The position numbers were made by a program, and so were the translations under genes. The notes under the pieces were generated by a model. It saw nothing but the letters and a program-made list of their open reading frames with translations. It did not search any database and was not told where the DNA came from. A stretch of 64,000 bases of DNA. Origin: Azorhizobium sp965227945. Lineage in GTDB: Bacteria; Pseudomonadota; Alphaproteobacteria; Rhizobiales; Xanthobacteraceae. Location of the stretch: positions 434,001 to 498,000 of the forward strand of contig CBDDGQ010000006.1 of NCBI GenBank assembly GCA_965227945.1. The letters run 5' to 3'. This document shows, piece by piece, positions 19,669 through 28,710 of this stretch; position 1 is the stretch's first letter; every line of letters starts with the position of its first letter.

Positions 19669-21750
19669 ATGCTACAGTTTGCAGTGGACACGGGCGGCAC
19701 GTTCACGGACCTCATCGTGCGCGAGGCGGACGGCCAAGCCAGGATGTTCAAATCGCCCACGACGCCAAAGGATCCGATCCAGGGCGTGCTCGATGTGCTG
19801 GCGGTGGCGGCGGCGGACTATGGCTTGGCGCTGGACGGCTTTCTTGCCCGCGGGGTGCGGCTGGTGCATGCGACAACCCACGCGCTTAATGCGGTGGTCA
19901 CCGGCAATGCGGCACGCACCGCGCTTATCGTCACCGCTGGCCATCCGGACATCCTGACCCTGCGAGAAGGCGGGCGCGACCAGCCGTTCAATTTCAGCAT
20001 CCCCTATCCCGAGCCTTACATTCCGCGCAACCTCACCTTCGAGATGCCGGGGCGCATTCTCGCCGACGGCACCGTCCTCAGCGATATGGACGAGGCGGCG
20101 GCTCGCGGCGTGCTGGCGGACGTGGCCGGCGCCAAGGTGGATGCGGTGGCGGTGTGCCTGTTGTGGTCCATTGCCAATCCGGCCCATGAGAAGCGGGTCG
20201 GCGCGCTGATCGAAGCCTGCCTGCCGGGCATCCCCTTCACCCTGTCGCACGAGATCAACCCGGCGATCCGCGAATTCCGCCGCGCCTCCTCCGCGGCGGT
20301 GGATGCCTCGCTCAAGCCGCAGATGGCGGCCTATATGCGCAATCTGGAGGCGCGCCTGAAGGCTTCCGGCTTCAGCGGGCGCACGCTGGTGGTGACATCA
20401 CAGGGCGGCGTGATCGATGCGGCCGATGCGGCCTTCGCCCCGATCCATATCCTGAATTCCGGCCCCTCCATGGCGCCGGTGGCAGGCCGCTATTTCGCCG
20501 ATCTCGACGAAGGCATGGACAATGTGATCGTCGCTGATACCGGCGGCACCACCTATGACGTCAGCCTGGTCCAGCGCGGCGAAATTCCCACCACGCGCAA
20601 TACCTGGATCGGCCCACCCTATCGCGGCGTGATGATCGGCTTTCCCTGGGTGGACGTGAAGAGTGTCGGCGCCGGCGGCGGCTCCATCGCCTGGGTCGAT
20701 GGGGGCGGGCTTCTGCGCGTGGGCCCGCAAAGCGCGGGCGCGGCGCCTGGCCCGGTGGCCTATCTGCGCGGCGGCACCGAGCCCACCGTCACCGATGCCT
20801 CGCTGGTGCTTGGCCATCTCGATCCCGACAATTTTCTGGGCGGTGCCATGACGCTCTCGCGGGAGGCCGCGTGGAATGCCCTGTCCCAGCGCGTGGCCAC
20901 CCCGCTCGGCGTCTCGGTGGAAGAGGCGGCGGACGCGGTGCTCACGGTCGCCACGGAGAATATGGTCCAGGCCATTCTCGACATCACGGTCAACCAGGGT
21001 GCCGACCCGCGAACAGCGATCCTCATCGGCGGCGGCGGCGCGGCAGGGCTGAATTCGGTGCGCATCGCCCGACGTCTGGGCTGCCGCGGCCTCCTGGTCC
21101 CGCAGGTCGGCCCGGTGCTGTCGGCGGCGGGGGCGGTCATGTCGGACCTCAAGGCGGATTTCCGCGCCGCCTTCTTCACGCGGACGACGGCGTTCGATTT
21201 CTCCGGCGCCACGGCCGTTCTGACGGACCTCACCGCCAAGGCCAAGGCCTTCATTGCCGGCCCCGGCGCCGGATCGCTGGAGACCCAGATCCGCTACAGC
21301 GTGGAGGCGCGCTACGCCACCCAGGTGTGGGAGATCGAGGTCCCGCTGCGCGCCGGCATGCTCACCGACACCGATGCGCTCGTCGATTTCGTGGCCGACT
21401 TTCATGGACGGCACCGCGGCCTGTTCTCGTTCGATGATCCGAACTCTGCCATCGAGATCGTCGGCTGGTCGGCGCAGGCGACCTGCCGCCTCAACCAGAC
21501 CAATGAGATCCGCATCGCACCGGAGGGTGGGGGCGCGGCGGTGGCGCCGACCCTGCGGCAGGCCTATTTCCGGGCCGTCGGCTGGGCCGAGACGCCGGTC
21601 TATCATTTCGACCGGCTCGAACCGGGCCGCGAGATCGCCGGCCCAGCGATCATCGAAAGCCGATTGACGACCGTGGTGGTCGATCCCGGTGCCGTCTTCA
21701 CCAGTCGGCCGTCGGGCAGCCTGTTCGTACGCGTGGAGACAGAGCAATGA
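19669..21750 (+). CDS. Hydantoinase/oxoprolinase family subunit A (HyuA-like)
   Basis: A 693-aa ATP-dependent subunit. It opens with the family-defining QFAVDTGGTFTDLIV (actin-like ATPase phosphate loop), has the second ATP motif IVADTGGTTYDVSLV near residue 290, and a central GGGGAAGLNSVRIARRLG. Members hydrolyse cyclic amides (N-methylhydantoin, 5-oxoproline, caprolactam) or carboxylate ketones, always with an HyuB partner. It overlaps hyuB by four bases (ATGA). Within this cluster a cyclic amide or carboxylation substrate is plausible, but sequence does not separate these. Confidence 0.9.
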   Translation: MLQFAVDTGGTFTDLIVREADGQARMFKSPTTPKDPIQGVLDVLAVAAADYGLALDGFLARGVRLVHATTHALNAVVTGNAARTALIVTAGHPDILTLREGGRDQPFNFSIPYPEPYIPRNLTFEMPGRILADGTVLSDMDEAAARGVLADVAGAKVDAVAVCLLWSIANPAHEKRVGALIEACLPGIPFTLSHEINPAIREFRRASSAAVDASLKPQMAAYMRNLEARLKASGFSGRTLVVTSQGGVIDAADAAFAPIHILNSGPSMAPVAGRYFADLDEGMDNVIVADTGGTTYDVSLVQRGEIPTTRNTWIGPPYRGVMIGFPWVDVKSVGAGGGSIAWVDGGGLLRVGPQSAGAAPGPVAYLRGGTEPTVTDASLVLGHLDPDNFLGGAMTLSREAAWNALSQRVATPLGVSVEEAADAVLTVATENMVQAILDITVNQGADPRTAILIGGGGAAGLNSVRIARRLGCRGLLVPQVGPVLSAAGAVMSDLKADFRAAFFTRTTAFDFSGATAVLTDLTAKAKAFIAGPGAGSLETQIRYSVEARYATQVWEIEVPLRAGMLTDTDALVDFVADFHGRHRGLFSFDDPNSAIEIVGWSAQATCRLNQTNEIRIAPEGGGAAVAPTLRQAYFRAVGWAETPVYHFDRLEPGREIAGPAIIESRLTTVVVDPGAVFTSRPSGSLFVRVETEQ

Positions 21751-23465
21751 CACCGGCGCTCGACATGGACGGCGTGACCCTGGCGTTGATCAACAGCCGG
21801 CTGGAAGGCGTCGTTCGCAAGATGGCGAATACCCTCCTGCGCACCGGCCGCTCCGGCGTGCTCAATATCGCCCGCGACTTCTCCTGCTGCCTGCTGACGG
21901 CGGAGGCGGAGCTCCTGGTGGCCAACGAGGCGCTGCCCATCCATACCCTGTCGGGGCCGGACATCATGGCCCGCAGCATGAAGGCGCTGCATCCCGATCT
22001 GCGCCGGGGTGATGCCTTCCTGAACAACTCACCCTATCACGGCTGCAGCCATGCGGCGGACCACACCATCCTGATGCCGGTGGTCGACGGCGAGGGGCGC
22101 CACCGTTTCACCGTGCTGTGCAAGGCGCACCAGGCCGATATCGGCAACTCGCTGCCGACCACCTATCACGGCACCGCCAAGGATGTGTATGAGGAAGGTG
22201 CGCTGATCTTCCCTGGGGTGAAGGTCCAGTCCGACTACCGCATCAACGAAGACATCGCCCGCATGTGCCGGATGCGCATTCGCGTGCCGGACCAGTGGTG
22301 GGGCGACTTCCTGGCCATGAACGGCGCCGCCCATATCGGCGAGCAGGAGATGCTGAAGCTCGCCGACGAACTGGGCTGGGACACGCTCGAGCGCTTCGCC
22401 GCCAATTGGATGGACTATAGTGAGCGGCGGATGATCTCCGCCATCTCCGCTCTGCCGAAGGGGAAGAGCCGGGCCTCCTCCATCCATGACCCGATCCCCG
22501 GCACACCGCCGGACGGGATCAAGGTGCAGGTGGCGGTCGCCATTGATCCGGAGGCGGCGCGCATCTGCGTCGACCTGACCGAGAATATGGATTGCCTGCC
22601 CTGCGGCCTAAATCTGTCTGAGGCCTGCGCCCGGACATCGGCCATGATCGGCGTGTTCAACTCCATCGATTCCACCGTGCCGAAGAATGCCGGCTCGTTC
22701 CGGCGCCTGGATGTGCGCCTGCGCGAGAATTGCGTGGTCGGCATTCCCCGTCATCCCACCTCCACCTCGGCGGCCACCACCAACCTGGCCGACCGCGTCG
22801 CCAATAGCGTGCAGCGGGCGATTGCCGAACTGGCCGACGGCTACGGCCTGGCTGAATGCGGCGCCGGCCTGCCCGCCTCCACCTCGGTGGTGTCCGGGGT
22901 CCATCCGCAGACGGGTCCGTTCATCAACCAGCTGTTCCTCGGTCTCACCGGCGGCGCCGGTGCGGGGCGCGCGGATGCCTGGCTGACGATTTGCCATGTG
23001 GGCAATGCCGGCCTGTGCAGCGTCGACAGCGTGGAACTGGACGAGCAGCGCCAGCCGCTGGTGGTGTTCACCCGCCGTCTGCTGCCGGACACGGAAGGGG
23101 GCGGCGCCCATGTGGGCGCCCAGGCCTGCGAAGTGGAGTTTGGGCCCATCGGCTGCACCATCAGCGCCGCCTTCGTCAGCGATGGCGAGCAGAACCCGCC
23201 CCAGGGCGCCCGCGGCGGCCTCACCGGCCACGCCGCCTCACAGACCTTCATCGATGCGCAGGGCAACGCCATGCGCCTGCCGAATTGCGCCCAGGTGACG
23301 GTGCAGCCCAACGAGCGCATCCGTTCCATCTCGACCGGAGGCGGCGGCTATGGCGATCCACGCCGCCGCGATCCAGCCTTGGTGCGCCGCGATCTTGCGG
23401 CCGGGCGGATCACGCCGGAGCGGGCACTGTCAGTCTATGGCGTGGCTGCATCTGGAGAGGCGTGA
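21747..23465 (+). CDS. Hydantoinase/oxoprolinase family subunit B (HyuB-like)
   Basis: A 572-aa partner of the preceding subunit. Recognisable blocks are NTLLRTGRSGVLNIARDFSC, the DAFLNNSPYHGCSHAADHTI segment with its histidine cluster, and the C-terminal ISTGGGGYGDPRRRDP. Length is normal for HyuB. It ends the first operon of the cluster and faces the gntR gene, which is convergent 32 bases away. Confidence 0.9.
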   Translation: MTPALDMDGVTLALINSRLEGVVRKMANTLLRTGRSGVLNIARDFSCCLLTAEAELLVANEALPIHTLSGPDIMARSMKALHPDLRRGDAFLNNSPYHGCSHAADHTILMPVVDGEGRHRFTVLCKAHQADIGNSLPTTYHGTAKDVYEEGALIFPGVKVQSDYRINEDIARMCRMRIRVPDQWWGDFLAMNGAAHIGEQEMLKLADELGWDTLERFAANWMDYSERRMISAISALPKGKSRASSIHDPIPGTPPDGIKVQVAVAIDPEAARICVDLTENMDCLPCGLNLSEACARTSAMIGVFNSIDSTVPKNAGSFRRLDVRLRENCVVGIPRHPTSTSAATTNLADRVANSVQRAIAELADGYGLAECGAGLPASTSVVSGVHPQTGPFINQLFLGLTGGAGAGRADAWLTICHVGNAGLCSVDSVELDEQRQPLVVFTRRLLPDTEGGGAHVGAQACEVEFGPIGCTISAAFVSDGEQNPPQGARGGLTGHAASQTFIDAQGNAMRLPNCAQVTVQPNERIRSISTGGGGYGDPRRRDPALVRRDLAAGRITPERALSVYGVAASGEA

Positions 23466-23497
23466 ACGCGGGCGGTGCCGGGCGCCGCCCCTCATCT

Positions 23498-24235
23498 TCA
23501 CGGCTTCAAGGTCTTGGAAATTTCCTCGAATGCGCCCACCAGATCCCGCTGGAGCGCCGCCTCGGCGGCCGTGGCGTCATTGCGGGCCAGCGCATCGAGC
23601 ATCTCCCGATGTTCAGGCGCCGTGTCGCCGGGATAATGCACCTGGCTGACGAAATTGTAGAGCATGGGGCCGATCCGCAGCCATAGGGATTCGATCATCT
23701 TCATGAGGATGTCCGAGCCGGCCATGCGGTAGATGTCGAAGTGGAACTGACAGTTGGGAAGAAGTGAGCTGCTCTTGTTGGGGTTGGGATCACGCAAGAG
23801 GGCTTCATACTGATCATTCAACGCCCGCAGGCGCGCCACGTCGTCGGCGGTGGCCACCGCTGCCGCCTGCCGGATGGCCAAGCCTTCCAGTTGCAGGCGG
23901 ATCTCGAGGATCTGGCGGAATTCCTTCCGGCTTGGGCTGTTGACGAAGAAGGCGCTCTTGTTGCGCGACGTGAGCGCGCCATCCGCCTCCAGGTGCTTCA
24001 GGGCTTCGCGCACGGGGGTCGAACTCACGCCCATCATCTTGGACAATGAGCGGGAGGTGACGGAATCCCCGGGCAGGATCATGCCGGACATGAGACCGAC
24101 GCGGATTGCATCCTGTACGCGCTGGGACAGGGAGATGGATGGATCGTCCGCCAAGGGCGGGAGCGCGGGCGCACGGGCTTGGCGGCGGCCAGCGCCGGGC
24201 CGGCGGATCTTGCGGGCTTCTCCCGTTTTTGTCAT
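23498..24235 (-). CDS. GntR-family regulator, FCD (FadR) subfamily
   Basis: A 245-aa repressor-like protein. The winged helix lies at about residues 35-95 (SQRVQDAIRVGLMSGMILPG, then SKMMGVSSTPVREALKHLEADG). The C-terminal FCD ligand domain has the metal-site pattern HFDIY...H at about residues 155-215. Start 24235 has a GGGAG site six bases upstream. It lies 97 bases downstream of the SDR gene on the same strand and is probably co-transcribed with it. The four TCTGA-N5-CAGA-type palindromes in front of the cluster's operons fit the symmetric sites of FadR-type dimers, so I infer local repression relieved by a pathway acid. Confidence 0.88.
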   Translation of the reverse strand: MTKTGEARKIRRPGAGRRQARAPALPPLADDPSISLSQRVQDAIRVGLMSGMILPGDSVTSRSLSKMMGVSSTPVREALKHLEADGALTSRNKSAFFVNSPSRKEFRQILEIRLQLEGLAIRQAAAVATADDVARLRALNDQYEALLRDPNPNKSSSLLPNCQFHFDIYRMAGSDILMKMIESLWLRIGPMLYNFVSQVHYPGDTAPEHREMLDALARNDATAAEAALQRDLVGAFEEISKTLKP

Positions 24236-24332
24236 GTCCAACTCCCTCTGCAAACGTTTGGGCCCCCCTGGTCCGGGAGGCCTGCGTCCTCTGCCGATGC
24301 CGGTCCGGGGGCCTCATCGGCGCCCGGTGCCC

Positions 24333-25100
24333 TCACATGCCGGCGGTGAAGCCCTCATCCGCCAGGATGGTTGTGCCATGGATGGCCTTGGCCGCATCGC
24401 TCACCAGGAAGGCGATCAGGCCGGCCATGTCCTCCGGGTCCGAATAGGTCCGCCCACTGGGCGTCTTCTCGGCCATAGCGTCCAGGAACGGCTTCAGTTC
24501 CGGCTTGGTGCGGATATCCGCATTCATGGGGGTCGCGGTGTTCCCCGGTGCGATCGCATTGATATTGATTCCGTGCGGCGCCAGCTCCAGCGCGAGCGAG
24601 CGCGTGAGCATGGCAATGGCCGCCTTGGTGGCGCAATAGACGGCGTAAGGCTTGAGCCCGATGAAGGCGGCGCAGGAGGAGACATTAACGATCTTGCCGC
24701 CGCCACTGCGCTTCATGAGCCCGGTCGCCGCGCTGATGGAGAAGATGGTGCCCTTGAGATTGATGTCGATCATCCGGTCGATCTCAGACCGAGGGGTCTC
24801 GCCCATGGGCGTGGGATAGAAGACCCCGGCGGAGTTCACCAGAATGTCGAGCCGGCCGTGCGCTGCTTCCACCGAACCGAACAGGGCGGTGAGTGCTGCC
24901 TCATCGGTGACGTCCGCCACCGCGGCGAAGCTGCTGCCGCCGGCCTCGGCGATGGAGGCTGCGACCGTCTGCGCCTTCTCGAGGCTGCTGCTGGCAACCA
25001 CGCCCACGTGCGCGCCGTCGGCGGCCATGCGCCGGGCGGTCGCTTCGCCAATTCCTTGCGTTCCGCCAAGGACGACCGCAATCTTTCCTTTCAAACTCAT
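24333..25100 (-). CDS. SDR-family oxidoreductase
   Basis: A 255-aa classical SDR: GGTQGIGEATARR nucleotide loop, NSAG, catalytic Ser in IVNVSSCAAF and YCATK. Start 25100 is preceded by GAGGAG. It is divergent from the serine hydrolase, and the 160-base gap between them carries operator-like sites C and D. Together with the SDR at 18,854 it gives the cluster two dehydrogenase steps. The substrate is unknown. Confidence 0.85.
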   Translation of the reverse strand: MSLKGKIAVVLGGTQGIGEATARRMAADGAHVGVVASSSLEKAQTVAASIAEAGGSSFAAVADVTDEAALTALFGSVEAAHGRLDILVNSAGVFYPTPMGETPRSEIDRMIDINLKGTIFSISAATGLMKRSGGGKIVNVSSCAAFIGLKPYAVYCATKAAIAMLTRSLALELAPHGININAIAPGNTATPMNADIRTKPELKPFLDAMAEKTPSGRTYSDPEDMAGLIAFLVSDAAKAIHGTTILADEGFTAGM

Positions 25101-25144
25101 ATCCGTTCTCCTCAGATGGATCGCCTGTCGCGCATGCACTTAAT

Positions 25145-25158
25145 TGTGATATTGCAGA
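25145..25158. promoter_or_regulatory. Putative GntR operator C
   Basis: TGTGATATTGCAGA differs from site A at one of 14 positions. It lies 45 bases upstream of the SDR start on the minus strand, where it would control the SDR-gntR transcript. Confidence 0.55.
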
Positions 25159-25243
25159 TATATTCAGAACTGTCCGTGGCGTGCAAGCCGTAAATCCGCG
25201 CATTTCTCAGGCGCCGTCTGCCCCAAGTTGCGGCTTGACTATT

Positions 25244-25257
25244 TCTGACACATCAGA
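25244..25257. promoter_or_regulatory. Putative GntR operator D
   Basis: TCTGACACATCAGA sits within a perfect 16-bp inverted repeat TTCTGA-CACA-TCAGAA (25243-25258). It lies three bases after a TTGACT -35-like box and in front of the serine hydrolase-importer operon. Confidence 0.65.
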
Positions 25258-25383
25258 ATGAATGTGGGTCGGGATATGTGCGGCGCCGCCGGGAAAAGGA
25301 TCTCGCGGCCGCCGTATTTCCTCCGCGCTCGCCCTCCTTTGCGCAAGGTGAGCGCCGGATCATATCGGATGGGAGACGGCGGC

Positions 25384-26601
25384 GTGGCGCACACCAACGA
25401 GCGGACACTCACGCCCGCGGACACCCTTGCGGACCAACTGGACGCCGGGGTCTGCCATGAGGCCTTTGCCCGCGTGCGCGATATCTTTCAGGAGAATTTC
25501 GAGCACCGGGGCGAGGTGGGGGCGGCGGTCGCCATCTATCTGGACGGCGCGTGCGTGGTCGATCTGTGGGGCGGGCGCATGGTCAAGGACCAGCAACTCG
25601 CCGCGCCCTGGCAGGCGGACACGATCATCCGCATGATGTCCATCAACAAGGCGATGACCGCACTTTGCGCCCATCGCCTCGCCGACCAGGGTCTGCTGGA
25701 CTATGAGGCGCCGGTCGCGGCCTATTGGCCGGAGTTCGCCCAAGCCGGCAAGGCGCGCATTACTGTGCGCGAGCTTATGAGCGGGCTAGCGGCGCTGGTC
25801 TATCCCGACGCGGTGCCCAGCGGCAGCGCCTATGATTGGGATCGGGTGGTAGAAGGCCTGGCGCGGCAGACGCCGAACTGGGAGCCAGGCACGCTCGGCG
25901 CCTATCATTCCAGCACCTATGGCCATCTGGTGGGTGAGGTGGTGCGGCGGATCAGCGGCCGGCGTCCCGGCGCCTTCTTCCGTGACGAGATCGCCGGGCC
26001 GTTCGACATCGACTATCACTTCCGTGTCGAACCGCAGGATCGGGCGCGAGTCAGTGAGGTGCTGTCCAATCCCGGCAGCACCACCTACACCGCCATCGCA
26101 CGCGGCAGCGAAACCAAGCTTGGTCGCGCCTGGCGGATCCTGCCAGATCTGGATCCGGCGGCGCGCGATCGGCCGGATGCGTTCGATGTGGAGATGCCGT
26201 CCGGCTTCGGCCGCGGCAATGCGCGGGCCATCGCCCGCCTGTTCTCCATCCTCGGCCAAGGGGGGCAGCTGGCAGGGCGCCAACTGTTGTCGGAGCGCGC
26301 GATCCGCGCGATGAGCACGCTGAGCTGGACCAATGTCTGCCCTTTGACTGAGCGCCCCTATCGCTACGGCGTGGGCATGTTCCTCAATACGCCCGGCCTC
26401 GTGCCCATGGGCCCAAATCCGGACGCCTTCGGCCATCCCGGTGCCGGCGGTGCCATCGGCTTTTGTGACCCGGCCCGGGGGCTGGCCTTCTCTTATTGCA
26501 CCGCTTTTATGTGCGAGGGGGCAGGGGTGGGCGAGCGGTGCGACGGCCTTATCACTGCCGCCTTCGACAGTCTCCTGCCGCTGCGGCGAGGGGGGGAGTG
26601 A
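25384..26601 (+). CDS. Serine hydrolase, beta-lactamase/esterase (EstB) family
   Basis: About 405 aa of a class C beta-lactamase-like fold. The nucleophile motif S-x-x-K is MMSINKAM near residue 86, and the tyrosine motif is AYHSSTYGHLVGEVV. The C-terminal HPGAGGAIGF replaces the KTG box, as in family VIII esterases. I chose GTG 25384 with a GGGAGA site; an ATG at 25369 is possible, and the frame is open back to 25258, which would overlap operator D. There is no signal peptide, so it acts in the cytoplasm, probably on an ester or amide of the imported compound. The permease gene follows after two bases. Confidence 0.82.
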   Translation: MAHTNERTLTPADTLADQLDAGVCHEAFARVRDIFQENFEHRGEVGAAVAIYLDGACVVDLWGGRMVKDQQLAAPWQADTIIRMMSINKAMTALCAHRLADQGLLDYEAPVAAYWPEFAQAGKARITVRELMSGLAALVYPDAVPSGSAYDWDRVVEGLARQTPNWEPGTLGAYHSSTYGHLVGEVVRRISGRRPGAFFRDEIAGPFDIDYHFRVEPQDRARVSEVLSNPGSTTYTAIARGSETKLGRAWRILPDLDPAARDRPDAFDVEMPSGFGRGNARAIARLFSILGQGGQLAGRQLLSERAIRAMSTLSWTNVCPLTERPYRYGVGMFLNTPGLVPMGPNPDAFGHPGAGGAIGFCDPARGLAFSYCTAFMCEGAGVGERCDGLITAAFDSLLPLRRGGE

Positions 26602-26603
26602 GC

Positions 26604-27338
26604 ATGGACTATACGTTGGATTTTTCCGCCGTCGCAGCCCATGCGGACCTGTTCGCGACGGGAGCGGAAATGACCGCCCTCATCACCTTGGTGTGCTGTT
26701 GCGGCGGCTTCGCCATTGCCGTGGCGTGCAATGCCTTGCGCCAGAGCGAGCGCGTATGGGTGCGCAAATGCATCGCCACTTACGTGGACATCGTCCGCAA
26801 CACCCCCTTCCTGGTACAGCTTTTCTTCCTCTATTTCGGCCTGTCCTCGCTGGGATGGCGCCTGGATGCGCAGATCACAGGCCTGTTCGCGCTTTCGCTC
26901 TATAGCGGTGCCTACCAGACCGAGATCCTGGCCGGCAGCATTGCCGCTCTGCCCCATGCGCAAAAGGAGGCGGCAGCCGCCCTCGGCCTGTCCCCGCCGC
27001 AGCTGTTCCTGCGCATTCTGTTGCCGCAGGCGATCGAAACCGGCTTTCCCGCGCTCAAGTCGCAATTCGTCCTGACCCTCATGGCCAGCAGTATCATCTC
27101 GGTGCTCGCTGTGCATGAACTCAGCAACGTCTCGGGCGAGATCTCCACCGAGACCTATCGCAGCTTCGAAGTCTATACTGTCGCTTCGCTGATCTATCTG
27201 GCGATGGTGGTGGTCCTTCGGACCCTGCTGTCGATTATCGGGACCCTATGCTTCCAACGCAGCCGCCGGAAGCTGGCCAAAAGGTTCATCCGGCCCAAGG
27301 TCCGGATCGTCGCACGGGAACGGAGCCTGGTGGCATGA
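26604..27338 (+). CDS. Polar amino acid-type ABC importer, permease 1
   Basis: A 244-aa HisM/GlnP-type permease with about five membrane segments. The family segment YVDIVRNTPFLVQLFFLYFG and the EAA loop (EAAAALGLSPPQLFLRILLP, residues about 120-140) are clear. The start is two bases after the hydrolase stop, with GGGGGGAG as ribosome site. It overlaps the second permease by four bases. Confidence 0.9.
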   Translation: MDYTLDFSAVAAHADLFATGAEMTALITLVCCCGGFAIAVACNALRQSERVWVRKCIATYVDIVRNTPFLVQLFFLYFGLSSLGWRLDAQITGLFALSLYSGAYQTEILAGSIAALPHAQKEAAAALGLSPPQLFLRILLPQAIETGFPALKSQFVLTLMASSIISVLAVHELSNVSGEISTETYRSFEVYTVASLIYLAMVVVLRTLLSIIGTLCFQRSRRKLAKRFIRPKVRIVARERSLVA

Positions 27339-27991
27339 GACACTTTGGACTGTCCGATCTGCTCCTGCTGCTGGACGGGGCCATGTGGACCCTGATCCTC
27401 TCTCTGATCGCCATCATCGGCGGCGGCATCGCAGGCTTCATCCTGGCGCTAATGCGCGCCTCGTCCTTGGTGGCCCTGTCCTGGCCCGCAGCCCTGTTCA
27501 TCGAGGTGGTGCAGGGCATCCCGCTGCTGATGCTGTTGTTCCTCAGCTTCTTCGGCCTTCCCATCCTGGGCGTGAACATGTCGCCGCTCGTGGCAGCGGG
27601 GTTCGGCCTCACCGTGAATGCCGCCGCCTTCCTGGGCGAGATCTGGCGCGGTGCCATCCAGGGGGTGGTGAAGGGGCAGCGCGAGGCGGCTGCCGCCCTC
27701 GGGCTCACCTATTGGCAAACCATGCGCCATGTGGTGCTGCCGCAGGCGGCACGCAGTTCGCTCTCCGCCACCACCGGCTTCCTAGTGGCCCTGATCAAGC
27801 ACACCTCGCTGGCTTCGGTGCTGGGGTTCGTGGAACTCACCCGGCGATCCCAGCTCATCAATAATGTGACCTTCCAACCCTTCCTGGTCTTCAGCGTGGC
27901 GGCGTTGTTCTATTATCTGATCTGCAGCCCGCTGAGCCGCGCCAGCAACCTGTTCGGGGCCCGCTTCAATGGCACTCGTCGAAATCTCTGA
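27335..27991 (+). CDS. Polar amino acid-type ABC importer, permease 2
   Basis: A 218-aa HisQ/GlnP-type permease. It has FIEVVQGIPLLMLLFLSFFG in place of the usual R-N-T/G-P block and the EAA loop REAAAALGLTYWQTMRHVVL. It overlaps the upstream permease (ATGA) and the ATPase gene by 23 bases, so the importer subunits are tightly coupled. With permease 1 it should form a heterodimeric channel. Confidence 0.9.
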   Translation: MRHFGLSDLLLLLDGAMWTLILSLIAIIGGGIAGFILALMRASSLVALSWPAALFIEVVQGIPLLMLLFLSFFGLPILGVNMSPLVAAGFGLTVNAAAFLGEIWRGAIQGVVKGQREAAAALGLTYWQTMRHVVLPQAARSSLSATTGFLVALIKHTSLASVLGFVELTRRSQLINNVTFQPFLVFSVAALFYYLICSPLSRASNLFGARFNGTRRNL

Positions 27992-28700
27992 CATCTACAA
28001 ATCCTACGGCGCGCTGCGGATTCTGCATGGGGTGTCCATGAGCATCGAGCCGCATGAGGTGGTGGCCATCCTGGGCAAGAGCGGCTCCGGCAAGAGCACC
28101 TTCCTGCGCTGCATCAACGGCCTGGAGACCATCGAATCCGGGCGGATCACGGTGGACAATCTCTCGCCTACCGGCTCGCGCGACGACTTGCGGCGTCTGC
28201 GCACCGCGGTCGGCATGGTGTTCCAGAACTACAATCTTTTTCCCCATCTCACGGTGGGGCAGAACATCATCCTCGCCCCGACGCTGGTGCTGAAGCGCGA
28301 CAAGCAGGTGGCCGTGGCGCAGGCCCGCGCCGCCCTCCAGCGCGTGGGCCTGGGAGACAAGTTCGATGCCTTGCCGGAGGAGCTCTCCGGCGGCCAGCAG
28401 CAGCGGGTGGCCATCGCCCGCGCGCTGGCCATGACGCCGCGGGTCATCCTTTTCGACGAAGTGACCTCGGCGCTGGACCCGGAATGGACCCGCGAAGTAC
28501 TCAAGGTCATGACCGATCTGGCGCGCAGCGGCATGACCATGGTTCTGGTCACCCATGAGATGCAGTTTGCCCGCGACGTGGCCACCCGCGTGGTGTTCAT
28601 GCACCAGGGCCGCATCTGGGAAAGCGGCACACCGCAGGACATCTTCACGGCGCCCAAGACGCCGGAACTCAAAGCCTTCCTATCCGCAGAGATCAACTAG
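27969..28700 (+). CDS. Polar amino acid-type ABC importer, ATPase
   Basis: A 243-aa HisP/GlnQ-type ATPase. Walker A is GKSGSGKST, the Q-loop VFQNYNLFPHLTV, signature LSGGQQQR and Walker B VILFDEVTSALDPE, followed by the H-loop VTHEM. There is no regulatory extension. Substrate class (polar amino acids, opines, related zwitterions) is inferred from the family. Confidence 0.92.
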   Translation: MALVEISDIYKSYGALRILHGVSMSIEPHEVVAILGKSGSGKSTFLRCINGLETIESGRITVDNLSPTGSRDDLRRLRTAVGMVFQNYNLFPHLTVGQNIILAPTLVLKRDKQVAVAQARAALQRVGLGDKFDALPEELSGGQQQRVAIARALAMTPRVILFDEVTSALDPEWTREVLKVMTDLARSGMTMVLVTHEMQFARDVATRVVFMHQGRIWESGTPQDIFTAPKTPELKAFLSAEIN

Positions 28701-28710
28701 GGGAACTCAC

